Source: Sphingomonas sp. RIT328
GTDB lineage: Bacteria; Pseudomonadota; Alphaproteobacteria; Sphingomonadales; Sphingomonadaceae
Direction: 5' to 3'
Length of the DNA stretch: 64,000 nt
NCBI RefSeq assembly: GCF_000632225.1
Contig: NZ_JFYV01000034.1
Location: 124,001-188,000, forward strand
This document shows, piece after piece, positions 51,866 to 61,169 of this stretch (within the stretch, counting starts at the first letter, position 1; every line of letters starts with the position of its first letter). Below the pieces are notes generated by a model. The model was given only the letters and a program-made list of their open reading frames with translations. It had not been told where the DNA came from and did no database searches. The position numbers and the translations under genes are program-made.

Positions 51866-53668
51866 TCACCGCTGCTCCGCGATGCCCGCATCCACCCGAA
51901 ACAGGCGCAACGGCGAATCCTTCGGCAGCGGCAGCGGCGTCAGCCACGCCGGCACCTCGCCATGCGCGAGCTGGTCATAGAAGCCGCCCGGATCGCGCGC
52001 GCGATAATTGGTCGATTCCGAATGATTGGGGCAGAGCAGCAGCATCGTCGCACCATGGCGGCGGATGATCGCATGCGCCTGATCGGCGCTGCCGCCGAAG
52101 GCGTGCTGGACGTCGAGGATCGCCGCGCCGTTGCGATGATAAGGCCCCGCGATCGCGTCGTGATGCGTCACGGTGATCAGCCGCGGGCCGAGATCGACGA
52201 AGGTGAAGATCGTCTGCGCCGGATAGCGATCGAGCGCCTTCAGCACCGTGTAGCGCACGCAGCTGCCGGTCGAGCGGTTGACCCGCTTGGTATAGGCATT
52301 GGGCCGGTCGACCGGCAGATATTTGATGATCAGCCCGGCGAACAGCCCCGACACGATCAGGAACGCCGCCACCGTGCCGACGACGCGCACCGCGAGCAGG
52401 CGATGGTTGAGCAGCCACGGCAGCACGATCCAGCCGAGCAACGTCGCTCCCGGTACCGCGAGCAATTGCGCCGCCGGCCCGGCGCGCACCTGCCACAGCA
52501 GCATCAGGCAGGCGAAGGTGACGAACAGCGCCACCGCGCTCCAGCCGATCAGCGCCGGCGAGCGCCGCGCCCGCCACGCGCCGAGGATCACCCCGAAGAC
52601 GCCGACGATCGGCAGCGCCGCGATCGGAAAGCCGAGGCGGAACGGGTGTTTGTAGATCGGCTTGGCCTCGCGGACATTGTCCAGCCAGTTCTTCTGCAGC
52701 TCGGGCGAGACGCCCTCCGGCCGGCCGAGGCATTGCGGGAAGAAATGCACGAACCCCGCCGCGATCGCCGCCCCGGCCAGCACCGCCAGTCCGGCGCGGA
52801 TCGCGCGGGCCTGCGGGTTGACCCAGGCGAGCAGGAACAGCAGCGCCCCCGCCGCGACCATCACCGCCAGCCACACCGGCGTCAGCGCATCGCAGCGCAT
52901 CGCATAATTGGCATAGGAGGCGAAGGCCGCGAAGCCGATCGCGCTGCCGCCGCCAAGGCTGAGCGCATAGGCCTGCAACCGCGGCGCCTCGCTGCGGTCC
53001 CACACCCAGCGGAGCGCCAGGATCGCCCCCGCCATCGCGCAATAGGGCAGCATCTCCAGCCCGATCGCGAGGCTGACCGCGCTCGCCAGCCCAACCATCA
53101 GCCCGCCGCGCACGCCCTTGCCGTCGCACAGGCCGGCGACGGTGAGGCTGAGCATCGCGAGCTGCCAGCCGTGGTGATCGATCCGTTCGGGCAGGAACAT
53201 CAGCATCGTCGCCGAGGTGCCGAGCAGGAAGACCAGCGCCAGCGGCCAGGCGCGCGGATCGATCAGCCGCCGCACCGTCGCGGCGACGCCGAGCATCGCG
53301 ATCGACAGCGGCAGCAGCGGCGCGATCCCGCACGCCAGCCGCTCCGCCCAGGCGTTGCTGGTGAACAGGCGGAAGAACAGGATCAGCCCGGCGATCGGCA
53401 GATCGACGATCCGGCTCCAGTGAATGTCGAATCCCTGCGGCGGGTTGAGCCGGTAATTGCGCAGATCGTACCAGCCTTGCCCGCCCAGCCAGGCGCGCAC
53501 CTGCATCAGCCGCATATTGTCGTCGGTATCGCCGAGCGACAGCCAGCGGACGAGGTTCCAGTCGCTCCACACGTACCAGATCGTCACGCCGAGCCAGACG
53601 GCGAGCGTCAGTGCGACCCAATGACGGACGATCGCGTCGTCGAGCCGACCGCGGGGAGCTTTGTTCAC
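51866..53668 (-). CDS. Polytopic membrane protein, GT-C glycosyltransferase-like
   Basis: A 600-residue membrane protein with about a dozen helices. The first periplasmic loop contains LSLGDTDDNMRLMQVRAWLG, an acidic motif of the kind used by GT-C enzymes such as STT3/PglB and GtrC, followed by RIVDLPIAGLI. The C-terminal 120 residues are soluble and periplasmic (TVLKALDRYPAQTIFTFVDL, RHGATMLLLCPNHSES). GT-C enzymes use polyprenyl-phosphate sugars. Neighbouring GtrA, GT2 and methyltransferase genes support a glycan-modification role. I cannot name the acceptor. Confidence 0.65.
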   Translation of the reverse strand: MNKAPRGRLDDAIVRHWVALTLAVWLGVTIWYVWSDWNLVRWLSLGDTDDNMRLMQVRAWLGGQGWYDLRNYRLNPPQGFDIHWSRIVDLPIAGLILFFRLFTSNAWAERLACGIAPLLPLSIAMLGVAATVRRLIDPRAWPLALVFLLGTSATMLMFLPERIDHHGWQLAMLSLTVAGLCDGKGVRGGLMVGLASAVSLAIGLEMLPYCAMAGAILALRWVWDRSEAPRLQAYALSLGGGSAIGFAAFASYANYAMRCDALTPVWLAVMVAAGALLFLLAWVNPQARAIRAGLAVLAGAAIAAGFVHFFPQCLGRPEGVSPELQKNWLDNVREAKPIYKHPFRLGFPIAALPIVGVFGVILGAWRARRSPALIGWSAVALFVTFACLMLLWQVRAGPAAQLLAVPGATLLGWIVLPWLLNHRLLAVRVVGTVAAFLIVSGLFAGLIIKYLPVDRPNAYTKRVNRSTGSCVRYTVLKALDRYPAQTIFTFVDLGPRLITVTHHDAIAGPYHRNGAAILDVQHAFGGSADQAHAIIRRHGATMLLLCPNHSESTNYRARDPGGFYDQLAHGEVPAWLTPLPLPKDSPLRLFRVDAGIAEQR

Positions 53669-53727
53669 TGACGCGACTTTCGTTTTGGCCGTTTCGTTCC
53701 CGGCGCATTGCCTTTAGGGCGGAGCGG

Positions 53728-54159
53728 ATGGCGATGGAAGCACCGGCACGGTTGGCAGCGATGCGCGACAGCGGCATGCTGGGGCAGATGATCCGCTTCG
53801 GCATCGCCGGCGGCATCTCGACGCTGATCTATTCGGCGGTCTACCTGCCGCTCACCGCCTTCGTCTTCCCGCGCGCGCAGGCGGTCTATGCCGTCCCCTT
53901 CGCCTTTGCGGTGGCGGTGACCGCGGGCTTCTTCCTGCACAGCCGGTGGAGCTTCAGGGGCCATGGCACGCGCCGCCGCGGCGGCTGGCAGCAGGCGCAG
54001 TTCGTCGCGGTGCAGGCGAGCGGCATGGCGCTCAACGCGCTCATCACCTGGATCGGCACCGCGCATTTCGGCCTGCCCGCCTGGGCGCCGTTGCTCCCCG
54101 CGGTGGCGCTGGCGACCATCCTCACCTTCATTCTCAATCGCTGGCTGGTGTTCGCCTGA
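53728..54159 (+). CDS. GtrA-like flippase
   Basis: A 143-residue protein with four membrane helices: MIRFGIAGGISTLIYSAVYL opens the domain, then FAFAVAVTAGFFLHSRWSFR and ILTFILNRWLVFA, all GtrA landmarks. GtrA moves polyprenyl-phosphate-linked sugars across the inner membrane. GGAG at 53721-53724 is three bases before ATG 53728 and nine before ATG 53734; either may be used. The gene is divergent from the GT-C-like gene. Confidence 0.85.
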   Translation: MAMEAPARLAAMRDSGMLGQMIRFGIAGGISTLIYSAVYLPLTAFVFPRAQAVYAVPFAFAVAVTAGFFLHSRWSFRGHGTRRRGGWQQAQFVAVQASGMALNALITWIGTAHFGLPAWAPLLPAVALATILTFILNRWLVFA

Positions 54160-54177
54160 TATGGCCAAGGACTAAAG

Positions 54178-54909
54178 ATGGATCGCATCGTCTACGATCG
54201 TATGGCCGCCCATGATTCCACCCATTGGTGGTATCGCGCGCGCCGCGACATCCTCAGCGACTATCTGACGCGCTACGCGGCCCTCCCCGCGGGCGCGCGC
54301 ATCCTCGAGATCGGCTGCGGCACCGGCCACAATCTGCCGATGCTGGCGCAATTCGGTGCGGTCGAGGCGATCGAGATCGATCCCGCCGCGCGGGCGATCG
54401 CCAGCGAGCGGCTCGGCCGCCCGGTCGGCGACGCGCCGCTGCCCGAGCTGCCCGGCGTCGCGCGCGGCGCCTATGATCTGGTCGCGGTGCTCGACGTGGT
54501 CGAGCATATCGCCGACGACGTCGCCGCGCTGCGCGCGATGGCGAGCCTGCTCAAGCCCGGCGGCAAGATCCTGATCGCGGTGCCCGCGCACCAATGGCTG
54601 TGGAGCGCGCACGACGTCGTCAACCACCACCACCGCCGCTATTCGAAGGCGACGCTGGCCAAGGCGATCACCGCCGCCGGGCTCGCCCCGCGCAAGCTCA
54701 CCTATTTCAACTCGCTGCTCTTCCCGCTCGCCGCGGCGGCACGGATCGCCGGGCGCCTGACCGGCCGCGACGACAGCGACGATTCGCCCCCCGCCAAGCC
54801 CCTCAACGCGCTGTTCGAAACGATCTTCCGGCTGGAGCGGCACGCGGTCGGCCGCGTACCGATGACGCCGGGCGTATCGATCGTGACGCTGGCTGTGCCG
54901 CAGCGCTGA
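54178..54909 (+). CDS. SAM-dependent methyltransferase
   Basis: A 243-residue class I methyltransferase. Motif I is ARILEIGCGTGHNLPML, followed by VLDVVEHIADD and the post-motif LLKPGGKILIAVPAHQWLWS. The N-terminal AAHDSTHWWYRARRDIL is typical of enzymes beside glycan genes. It may methylate a sugar or lipid-linked glycan. It follows gtrA by 18 bases on the same strand. No membrane anchor. Confidence 0.82.
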   Translation: MDRIVYDRMAAHDSTHWWYRARRDILSDYLTRYAALPAGARILEIGCGTGHNLPMLAQFGAVEAIEIDPAARAIASERLGRPVGDAPLPELPGVARGAYDLVAVLDVVEHIADDVAALRAMASLLKPGGKILIAVPAHQWLWSAHDVVNHHHRRYSKATLAKAITAAGLAPRKLTYFNSLLFPLAAAARIAGRLTGRDDSDDSPPAKPLNALFETIFRLERHAVGRVPMTPGVSIVTLAVPQR

Positions 54910-54916
54910 GGGACGC

Positions 54917-55936
54917 TTATTCCGCCGCCTTGCGCTCCGCCGGCACTTCGAACTCGGGCGAGGGTTCGGCGGCGTTGAAGCCGAGGGTCGAATGGCCCTT
55001 CACCGGGCCAGCGATGTCGGCGACGAGGTAAAGCGGACGGCGTTTCGATTCGATGTAGAGCCGGCCGAGATATTCGCCGATCATGCCGAGCACGAACATC
55101 TGCGCCGCCGACAGCACCGTCACGACCAGCATCGTCGAGGTCCAGCCCTGCACCGGCGATCCTTCGAAGAATCCCCACAGGATGTAGAAGAGCAGCAGCA
55201 GCGACGCGCCGGCGAGGATCACCGAGGCATGGCTGGCGAAGCGCAGCGGCGCGGTCGAGAAGCCGGTGACCGCGTCGAAGGCGAGCCGCACCATCTTGCC
55301 GAGCGGATAATTGGTCTCGCCGGCATGGCGCTCGGCGCGGTCATAGGGAAACGGCACCTGGCGGAAGCCGACCCAGGCGACCATGCCGCGGATGAAGCGC
55401 GCCTGTTCGGGCAACGACAGCAGCGCATCGAGCGCCCGCCGGCTCATCAGCCGGAAATCGCCGGTATCGAGCGGGATCGGCGTGTCGGTGACGCGATCGA
55501 GCACGCGATAGAAAGCGGCGGCGGTCGCCTTCTTGAAGATCGTCTCGCCCTCGCGCTTGCGGCGCACCGCATAGACGACGTCGGCCTGCTGCGCCGCCAT
55601 CGTCGCGCGCATGTCGGCGAGCAGTTCGGGCGGGTCCTGCAGATCGGCGTCGATGATCAGGATCTGCTCGCCCGAACACAGATCGAGCCCGGCGGTCAGC
55701 GCCAGCTGATGGCCGTGGTTGCGCGACAGGTTGATCGCCACCAGCCGCGGATCGGCGGCGCTGAGCCGCTGCATCACCGCCCAGCTGTCATCGCGACTGC
55801 CGTCGTTGATCAGCACGATCTCGTGATCGTCCCCCACCGCGGCCCGCGCCGCCGCCGCGACGCGGGCGTGCAACAGCTCGAGGCAGGCCGCCTCGTTGTA
55901 GCACGGGATGACGACGGAGAGCGCGGGGCGATACAT
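54917..55936 (-). CDS. Polyprenyl-phosphate glycosyltransferase (GtrB/DPM1-like, GT2)
   Basis: A 339-residue GT2 enzyme with a cytoplasmic catalytic domain and two C-terminal membrane helices. The opening LSVVIPCYNEAACLELLHAR, the metal motif ILIIDADLQDPPELL and RFIRGMVAWVGFRQVPFPYD are GtrB/DPM1-type signatures. It would load a sugar on polyprenyl phosphate for the GtrA flippase and the GT-C enzyme nearby. It is convergent with the methyltransferase gene. Substrate not known. Confidence 0.88.
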   Translation of the reverse strand: MYRPALSVVIPCYNEAACLELLHARVAAAARAAVGDDHEIVLINDGSRDDSWAVMQRLSAADPRLVAINLSRNHGHQLALTAGLDLCSGEQILIIDADLQDPPELLADMRATMAAQQADVVYAVRRKREGETIFKKATAAAFYRVLDRVTDTPIPLDTGDFRLMSRRALDALLSLPEQARFIRGMVAWVGFRQVPFPYDRAERHAGETNYPLGKMVRLAFDAVTGFSTAPLRFASHASVILAGASLLLLFYILWGFFEGSPVQGWTSTMLVVTVLSAAQMFVLGMIGEYLGRLYIESKRRPLYLVADIAGPVKGHSTLGFNAAEPSPEFEVPAERKAAE

Positions 55937-55998
55937 GATGCGCCGGCTTTAGCGGCTCGCGCGTCCGTCATCCACACGTAACATCGTGTGCCGCGCCG

Positions 55999-57453
55999 TC
56001 AGCTATAGTCGTTCAGCTCGTCGCCGATGATCCGCACCACATGCAGCACGTTGGTCGACCCCGGCGTGCGGAACGGCACGCCCGCCATGACGATGACGCG
56101 GTCGCCGGCCTTGGCGATGCCGGTGCGCAGCGCCATCCGCTTGGCCTTGCCGACCATGTCCTCGAACGATTCGACGTCGCGGGTGTGCACCGCATGCGTG
56201 CCCCACAGCAGGCCGAGCCGGCGCGCCGTATCCTTGTTGGGGGTGAGCACGAGGATCGGCACCGACGGCCGCTCGCGCGCGATGCGGCGCGCGGTCGAGC
56301 CCGAGGTGGTGAAGCAGATGATCGCCGTCGCCGAGGTGGTCTTGGCGATCTGCTTGGCCGCTTCCGACAGGGCGTCGGCGGTGGTCGGGTCGGGGCGCGT
56401 CACGGTGAAGTGGACGCGGTCGCCGTGCATCGGATCGCTCTCGACCGAGATGCCGATCGAATTCATCATCGCCACCGATTCGACCGGCCAGGCGCCCGCC
56501 GCGCTTTCCGCCGACAGCATGATCGCATCGGCGCCGTCGTAGATGGCGGTGGCGACGTCGGACACCTCGGCGCGGGTCGGCGACGGGCTCTGGATCATCG
56601 ATTCGAGCATCTGCGTCGCCACCACCACCGGCCGGCCGAGCCGGCGCGAGGTCTCGACGATCCGCTTCTGCAACGGCGGCACGCTCTGCGGCGGCAGCTC
56701 GACGCCGAGATCGCCGCGCGCGACCATCACGCCGTCGCACATCTCGACGATTTCCTCGAGCCGGTCGATCGCCGCGGGCTTCTCGATCTTGGCGAGCAGC
56801 GCCGCCTTGCCCTGGATCAGCTTGCGCGCCTCGGCGAGATCCTCGGGCCGCTGCACGAAGGACAAGGCGATCCAGTCGACGCCCTGTTCGACCGCGAAGG
56901 CGAGGTCGCTGCGGTCCTTCTCGGTCAGCGCCGCCATCGGCAGCACGACGTCGGGAACGTTGAGCCCCTTGTTGTTCGACAGCGGGCCGCCGACCTCGAC
57001 CAGAGTCTCGATCCGGTCGGGGCCGTGATCGGTGACGCGCAGCACCAGCTTGCCGTCGTCGAGCAGCAGGCGCGCGCCCGGCTCGATCGCGGCGAAGATC
57101 TCCTTGTGCGGCAGCTCGACGCGCGTCGCATCGCCCGGCGTCGGATCGCGGTCGAGCACGAAGGTGCTGCCATGGTCGAGCACCACCTTGCCGCCCTCGA
57201 ACTTGCCGACGCGCAGCTTGGGGCCCTGCAGATCGGCGAGGATCGTCGTCGGCCGCCGAAACTTGGTTTCGAGCGCGCGAATCGCCTCGATCACCGCGAC
57301 CTTGGATTGCTGGTCGCCGTGGCTCATGTTGACGCGGAAGGCGTCCGCGCCGGCCTGGAACAGCGTCGCGATCATCTCGGGTGAGTTGCTCGCCGGACCG
57401 AGGGTGGCGAGCACGCGCACTTTCCGCGAACGGGGCGCAATGGCAATGGTCAT
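55999..57453 (-). CDS. pyk: Pyruvate kinase
   Basis: A 484-residue glycolytic enzyme making pyruvate and ATP from phosphoenolpyruvate. It contains VRVLATLGPASNSPEMIATL, FRVNMSHGD, the active-site LLAKIEKPAAIDRLEEI and MVARGDLGVELPPQ, and ends with a regulatory domain (TTSGSTARRIARERPSVPIL). Length and landmarks match the family. ATG 57453. It is divergent from the DUF1244 gene. Confidence 0.97.
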   Translation of the reverse strand: MTIAIAPRSRKVRVLATLGPASNSPEMIATLFQAGADAFRVNMSHGDQQSKVAVIEAIRALETKFRRPTTILADLQGPKLRVGKFEGGKVVLDHGSTFVLDRDPTPGDATRVELPHKEIFAAIEPGARLLLDDGKLVLRVTDHGPDRIETLVEVGGPLSNNKGLNVPDVVLPMAALTEKDRSDLAFAVEQGVDWIALSFVQRPEDLAEARKLIQGKAALLAKIEKPAAIDRLEEIVEMCDGVMVARGDLGVELPPQSVPPLQKRIVETSRRLGRPVVVATQMLESMIQSPSPTRAEVSDVATAIYDGADAIMLSAESAAGAWPVESVAMMNSIGISVESDPMHGDRVHFTVTRPDPTTADALSEAAKQIAKTTSATAIICFTTSGSTARRIARERPSVPILVLTPNKDTARRLGLLWGTHAVHTRDVESFEDMVGKAKRMALRTGIAKAGDRVIVMAGVPFRTPGSTNVLHVVRIIGDELNDYS

Positions 57454-57527
57454 CGAAAGGCTCCTGGGGAATGGCCGCGCCCCCCTCTAGTCCCTATCTA
57501 TGGCCGATCAACGTTTGAAAGACCCGC

Positions 57528-57848
57528 ATGACCGACAAACTTGACGCGCTGCCCGATGCGGTCGCCGCCGCGGCCTTCCGCCGGCTGGTCCGCCACCTGC
57601 GCCATCGTACCGACGCGCAGAACGTCGATCTGATGGGCCTGTCCGGATTCTGCCGCAACTGCCTGTCCGACTGGATCGAGGAAGCGGGCGATCTGCCCAA
57701 GGCCGAGGCGCGCGAGACGGTCTACGGCATGCCGCAGGCAGAGTGGAAGGCGCGCTACCAGACCGAGGCGACGCCCGAACAGCTCGCGCGCATGGCGGAC
57801 AGCGTAGCGCGCAACGCCCCCGCCACCGAAGCCGCCGCACGGGGTTGA
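57528..57848 (+). CDS. DUF1244 family protein
   Basis: A 106-residue helical protein. The DUF1244 centre reads AAAFRRLVRHLRHRTDAQNV, then DLMGLSGFCRNCLSDWI with two conserved cysteines, and EARETVYGMPQAEWKARYQ. Function unknown. It is conserved in alphaproteobacteria. The next gene, GapR-like, is on the same strand about 100 bases later. Confidence 0.88.
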   Translation: MTDKLDALPDAVAAAAFRRLVRHLRHRTDAQNVDLMGLSGFCRNCLSDWIEEAGDLPKAEARETVYGMPQAEWKARYQTEATPEQLARMADSVARNAPATEAAARG

Positions 57849-57954
57849 GCCCGGCGGACGAACCGCCTAGACGCCCGCCCCTACCGGCACGCGGCCGGTA
57901 TCCTTTTTGGCGAATCATACAAGGACCGCAGGGCGCCTGCGGCGGGGTGGGACA

Positions 57955-58221
57955 ATGGCGGAAGAACGGCAAGACGGCATGGGCGGCGGCCAGGTCGCGG
58001 CGGACGAGCTGCGCCTGCTGATCGAGCGCGCGGAACGGCTCGAGGAAGAGAAGAAGGGCATCTCGGACGACATCAAGGACGTGATGGCCGAGGCCAAGGG
58101 CCGTGGCTACGACCCCAAGGCGATCCGCAAGATCCTCTCCATCCGCAAGAAGAAGAAGGAAGAGTATCAGGAAGAGGAAGCCATCCTCGAAGTCTATATG
58201 CAGGCGCTCGGCATGATCTGA
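57955..58221 (+). CDS. gapR: GapR-like DNA-binding protein (DUF2312)
   Basis: An 88-residue helical, basic protein of the DUF2312 family. It reads [20 protein letters not shown], then [20 protein letters not shown] and [20 protein letters not shown], closely paralleling Caulobacter GapR, which clamps over-twisted AT-rich DNA ahead of replication and transcription. ATG 57955; the longer frame upstream has no conserved residues. A GC hairpin (58228-58254) follows without a T tract. Confidence 0.88.
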   Translation: MAEERQDGMGGGQVAADELRLLIERAERLEEEKKGISDDIKDVMAEAKGRGYDPKAIRKILSIRKKKKEEYQEEEAILEVYMQALGMI

Positions 58222-58625
58222 TCGACCGGGGCGGCCTGTGGTCCACGCCGCCCCGCCGGTGACATCGCCGCGATCGGATCCGTCGACGTCGCCGTGGTGC
58301 GACGTCGCGGCATCTAGGCCGTGTCCACAGTCTCGGGGGAGTCACCGCGCTTGCCAAATCCCCAGTATTCCCGCGCAGGCGGGAATCCAGTGGCCAAGCA
58401 GACCGACGGCTTCCGAAGAAGAAACACTAGGCTCCCGCCTCCGCGGGAGCACTGAAAACATCACATCGTCATGCCGGACCGGTTCCGGCATCCACGGCTC
58501 CGCCGGAGCTTGCAGCCGTTGCTTTTGCGGCACTGTGACCCCGGAACACGTCAGGGGTAAGACTGCCCTCGACCAGGGCCGCTACCCGCCGGCGCGGCCG
58601 CAACGGGCCCTGGCCGCACCCGATC
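58222..58625. repeat. Gap with families A and D and a hairpin
   Basis: No gene is visible. GGGGCGGC (58228-58235) and GCCGCCCC (58247-58254) form a perfect hairpin just after the GapR-like gene, without a T tract. A family A element is at 58363-58454, and a family D block, GCCGGACCGGTTCCGGC, is near 58472. The rest shows no structure I can interpret. Confidence 0.65.
58363..58454. repeat. Palindromic intergenic repeat, family A (copy 4)
   Basis: CAGTATTCCCGCGCAGGCGG, then GAATCCAGTGGCCAAGCAG, spacer, CACTAGGCTCCCGCC and TCCGCGGGAGCACTG. This is the best-preserved copy, with both hairpins and the complete core. Confidence 0.85.
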
Positions 58626-59297
58626 TCACCCCCGATCCAGCCGCCGTCCCAGTCCGACGAACACGTAGATCAGCGACGGCACCAGGATCGCCGAGAGCAG
58701 CACCTTGGCGATCATCTGGCCGAGCAGCAGCTCGCCGATCGGGAAGACGCCGGCGAAGGCGATCGTCACGAACAGCAAGGTGTCGACGATCTGGCTGAGC
58801 ACGCTGGCGATACCGGCGCGCAGCCAGAGCAGCCCGCCGCCCTCGCGCCCCTTGAGCGCGGCGAAGATGGTGACGTTGAGCGTCTGCGAGATGCCATAGG
58901 CGACGATGCCGCCCAGCCAGATGCGCGGCGTGCCGCCCATCATCAGCGCAAAGGCGTCGCGCCGCGCCGGCTCCATGTCGGCGGCGGCGGGCACCGACAG
59001 CACGATCACCGACAGCAGGATCGAGACGATCAGCGGCACGAAGCCGATCTGCACCAGCCGCGTCGCGATGGTGCGGCCATGCAGCTCGGCGACCGCGCTC
59101 GACACGACGACGAGCAGCAGGAAGGCGAAGATCCCCGCCTCCACCGCGAGCGGCCCCAGCCCGACGAGCGGGCCGAGCGCCGACAGCGGCCCGAGCGCGA
59201 CCTGTTTGTTGCCGAGCACGCCGGCGATGCAGACCATGCCGCCGTAGAAGATCGAAAAGGCGAAGAGCGAGCGGCTTACGCGAACCTGATTGTCCAT
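58626..59297 (-). CDS. Queuosine precursor transporter (YhhQ-like)
   Basis: A 223-residue inner-membrane protein with about six helices. The YhhQ/QPTR pattern is visible in VVVSSAVAELHGRTIATRLV (a conserved Glu-containing helix), the central WLGGIVAYGISQTLNVTIF and QIVDTLLFVTIAFAGVFPIG. YhhQ imports preQ0 or preQ1 for queuosine modification of tRNA. ATG 59297. It is divergent from phaC, with the start regions about 100 bases apart. Confidence 0.85.
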   Translation of the reverse strand: MDNQVRVSRSLFAFSIFYGGMVCIAGVLGNKQVALGPLSALGPLVGLGPLAVEAGIFAFLLLVVVSSAVAELHGRTIATRLVQIGFVPLIVSILLSVIVLSVPAAADMEPARRDAFALMMGGTPRIWLGGIVAYGISQTLNVTIFAALKGREGGGLLWLRAGIASVLSQIVDTLLFVTIAFAGVFPIGELLLGQMIAKVLLSAILVPSLIYVFVGLGRRLDRG

Positions 59298-59394
59298 CGC
59301 CGCGACGCTAGCGGCTTTCGTCGGCGCTGCAAACCAATCGCCATTCCCACGGGCGCACGCGCCGGGTAGCATCGCGCGCAAAGCAGAGGATGCC

Positions 59395-61110
59395 ATGGCC
59401 GAACCCCATAACGATCCCGCCGGCGCGCCCGATCTGGCGACGTTGCAGCATTGGACCTGGCTGCTCGGCCGCGCGCAGCAGATGATGATGGAACAGGGCA
59501 TCGGCCTGCTCGGCGCGGGCGACGCATCGCCGCCGCTCGTCCGCCAGACGCAGGATTACTGGCGCGATCACCTCGCCTTGTGGCAGCGCTTCGTCGATCC
59601 CGCCGCCGATCTGCCGCCGCCGCCGCAGTCGGAGGGCGATTCGCGCGACCGGCGCTTCAAGGCCGCGGCGTGGCGCGAGGACCCGTGGTTCGACTGGATC
59701 CGGCGCAGCTACAATCTGATCGCCGACCATCTGCTGCGCGGCGTCGACGCGCTCGACGGCGTGCCCGAGGCGCAGCGCGAACAGCTCCGCTTCGCCGCGC
59801 GCGGGCTGATCGAGGCGATGAGCCCGTCCAACTTCCCGCTCACCCATCCCGAGGTGGTCGAGAAGACGATCGCCACCAAGGGGCAGAATCTGCTCGACGG
59901 CCTGCAGCATATGCTCGCCGACATCGCCAAGGGGCAGGTGACGCATACCGCCGAGGGCGCGTTCGAGGTCGGCCGCAATATCGCGACGACGCCGGGCAAG
60001 GTGATCAAGCGCACCCCGCTCTACGAGCTGATCCATTATGCCCCGACCACCGAGCGCGTGCTGGCGACACCGCTGGTGATCTTCCCGCCATGGATCAACC
60101 GCTTCTACATCCTCGATCTGTCGCCGGAGAAAAGCTTCATCCGCTGGGCGGTCGACCAGGGCCTGTCGGTGTTCATGGTGTCGTGGAAATCCGCCGACGC
60201 CTCGATGAGCGACGTGGTGTGGGACGATTACGTCGGCGCGCAGATCGATGCGATCGACACGGTGCGCGCGACCCTCGACGTGCCGGCGGTGCATACGATC
60301 GGCTATTGCGTCGCGGGGACGACGCTCGCCGCGACGCTGGCGGTGCTCGCCGCGCGCGGGCGGGACGATGCGGTGGCGAGCGCGACCTTCTTTACCGCAC
60401 AGGTGGACTTCACCGCCGCCGGCGAGTTGCGCCATTTCGTCACCGATGAGCAGCTCGCGCTGATCGGCAGCCTGTCGCCACAGGGCTTCCTCGACGGCCG
60501 CTACCTCGCCGCGACGTTCAACCTGTTGCGCGGGCGCGACCTGATCTGGAATTACGTCACCAACAATTATCTGCTCGGCGCGGATTACGCGCCGTTCGAC
60601 CTGCTCCACTGGAACGGCGACACCACCAACCTACCGGCGAAATGGCATTTGTCGTATCTCACCGATCTCTATCGCGACAACCGCCTCGTCCAGCCGGGCG
60701 CGATGACGATGGCCGGCGAATCGATCGATCTCGGCCGGGTGACGACGCCCGCCTATGTCCAGGCGGGGCGCGAGGATCATATCGCCCCGGCGGAGAGCGT
60801 CTGGCGGATCACCCATCATTTCCGCGGGCCGCTGCGCTTCGTGCTCGCCGGATCGGGGCATATCGCCGGCGTCGTCAATCCGCCTGCCGCGGGCAAATAC
60901 CAATATTGGACGAACGATGCGGCGGTGACGACGCTCGAGGATTTCGTCGCCGGCGCGTCCGAGACCAAGGGCAGCTGGTGGCCCGACTGGCGCGGCTGGA
61001 TCGAGTCGCGCGGCAGCGACACCGTCGCCGCCATCGGTGCGCGGCGCCCCGGCGAAGGCGCGCTGCCGGCGCTCGCCGACGCTCCGGGAGACTATGTCCG
61101 CGCGAGATAG
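59395..61110 (+). CDS. phaC: Poly(3-hydroxyalkanoate) synthase, class I
   Basis: A 571-residue enzyme polymerising hydroxyacyl-CoA on the surface of storage granules. The catalytic triad can be read as Cys305 in the lipase-like box GYCVAG, Asp461 in REDHIAP and His489 in GSGHIAG. The N-terminal PSNFPLTHPEV and PPWINRFYILDLSPEKSFI are class I landmarks. AGAGG lies about five bases before ATG 59395. It is followed by the phasin gene under its own promoter. Confidence 0.95.
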   Translation: MAEPHNDPAGAPDLATLQHWTWLLGRAQQMMMEQGIGLLGAGDASPPLVRQTQDYWRDHLALWQRFVDPAADLPPPPQSEGDSRDRRFKAAAWREDPWFDWIRRSYNLIADHLLRGVDALDGVPEAQREQLRFAARGLIEAMSPSNFPLTHPEVVEKTIATKGQNLLDGLQHMLADIAKGQVTHTAEGAFEVGRNIATTPGKVIKRTPLYELIHYAPTTERVLATPLVIFPPWINRFYILDLSPEKSFIRWAVDQGLSVFMVSWKSADASMSDVVWDDYVGAQIDAIDTVRATLDVPAVHTIGYCVAGTTLAATLAVLAARGRDDAVASATFFTAQVDFTAAGELRHFVTDEQLALIGSLSPQGFLDGRYLAATFNLLRGRDLIWNYVTNNYLLGADYAPFDLLHWNGDTTNLPAKWHLSYLTDLYRDNRLVQPGAMTMAGESIDLGRVTTPAYVQAGREDHIAPAESVWRITHHFRGPLRFVLAGSGHIAGVVNPPAAGKYQYWTNDAAVTTLEDFVAGASETKGSWWPDWRGWIESRGSDTVAAIGARRPGEGALPALADAPGDYVRAR

Positions 61111-61119
61111 CTCCATTCT

Positions 61120-61134
61120 TGCTGCACTGCACAA
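61120..61134. promoter_or_regulatory. Left arm of the phasin operator
   Basis: TGCTGCACTGCACAA is the exact reverse complement of the right arm at 61166-61180, 31 bases away. It lies just upstream of the -35 box and holds two CTGC half-sites. Known PhaR sites in Paracoccus use CTGC/GCAG half-sites, which makes PhaR a fair guess. Confidence 0.65.
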
Positions 61135-61140
61135 ACCGCG

Positions 61141-61169
61141 TTGATCTCGACCCCGAAAGCGGCTATTGT
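61141..61169 (+). promoter_or_regulatory. Sigma-70-like promoter of the phasin gene
   Basis: TTGATC (61141-61146) and TATTGT (61164-61169) are separated by exactly 17 bases. Transcription would start near 61176. The promoter lies between the two arms of a perfect inverted repeat, and the right arm covers the -10 box. Confidence 0.6.

Noticed and set aside
55975-55995. Hairpin CACACG-TAACAT-CGTGTG after pyk as terminator
   Set aside because: Only six base pairs and no T tract; too weak to call.
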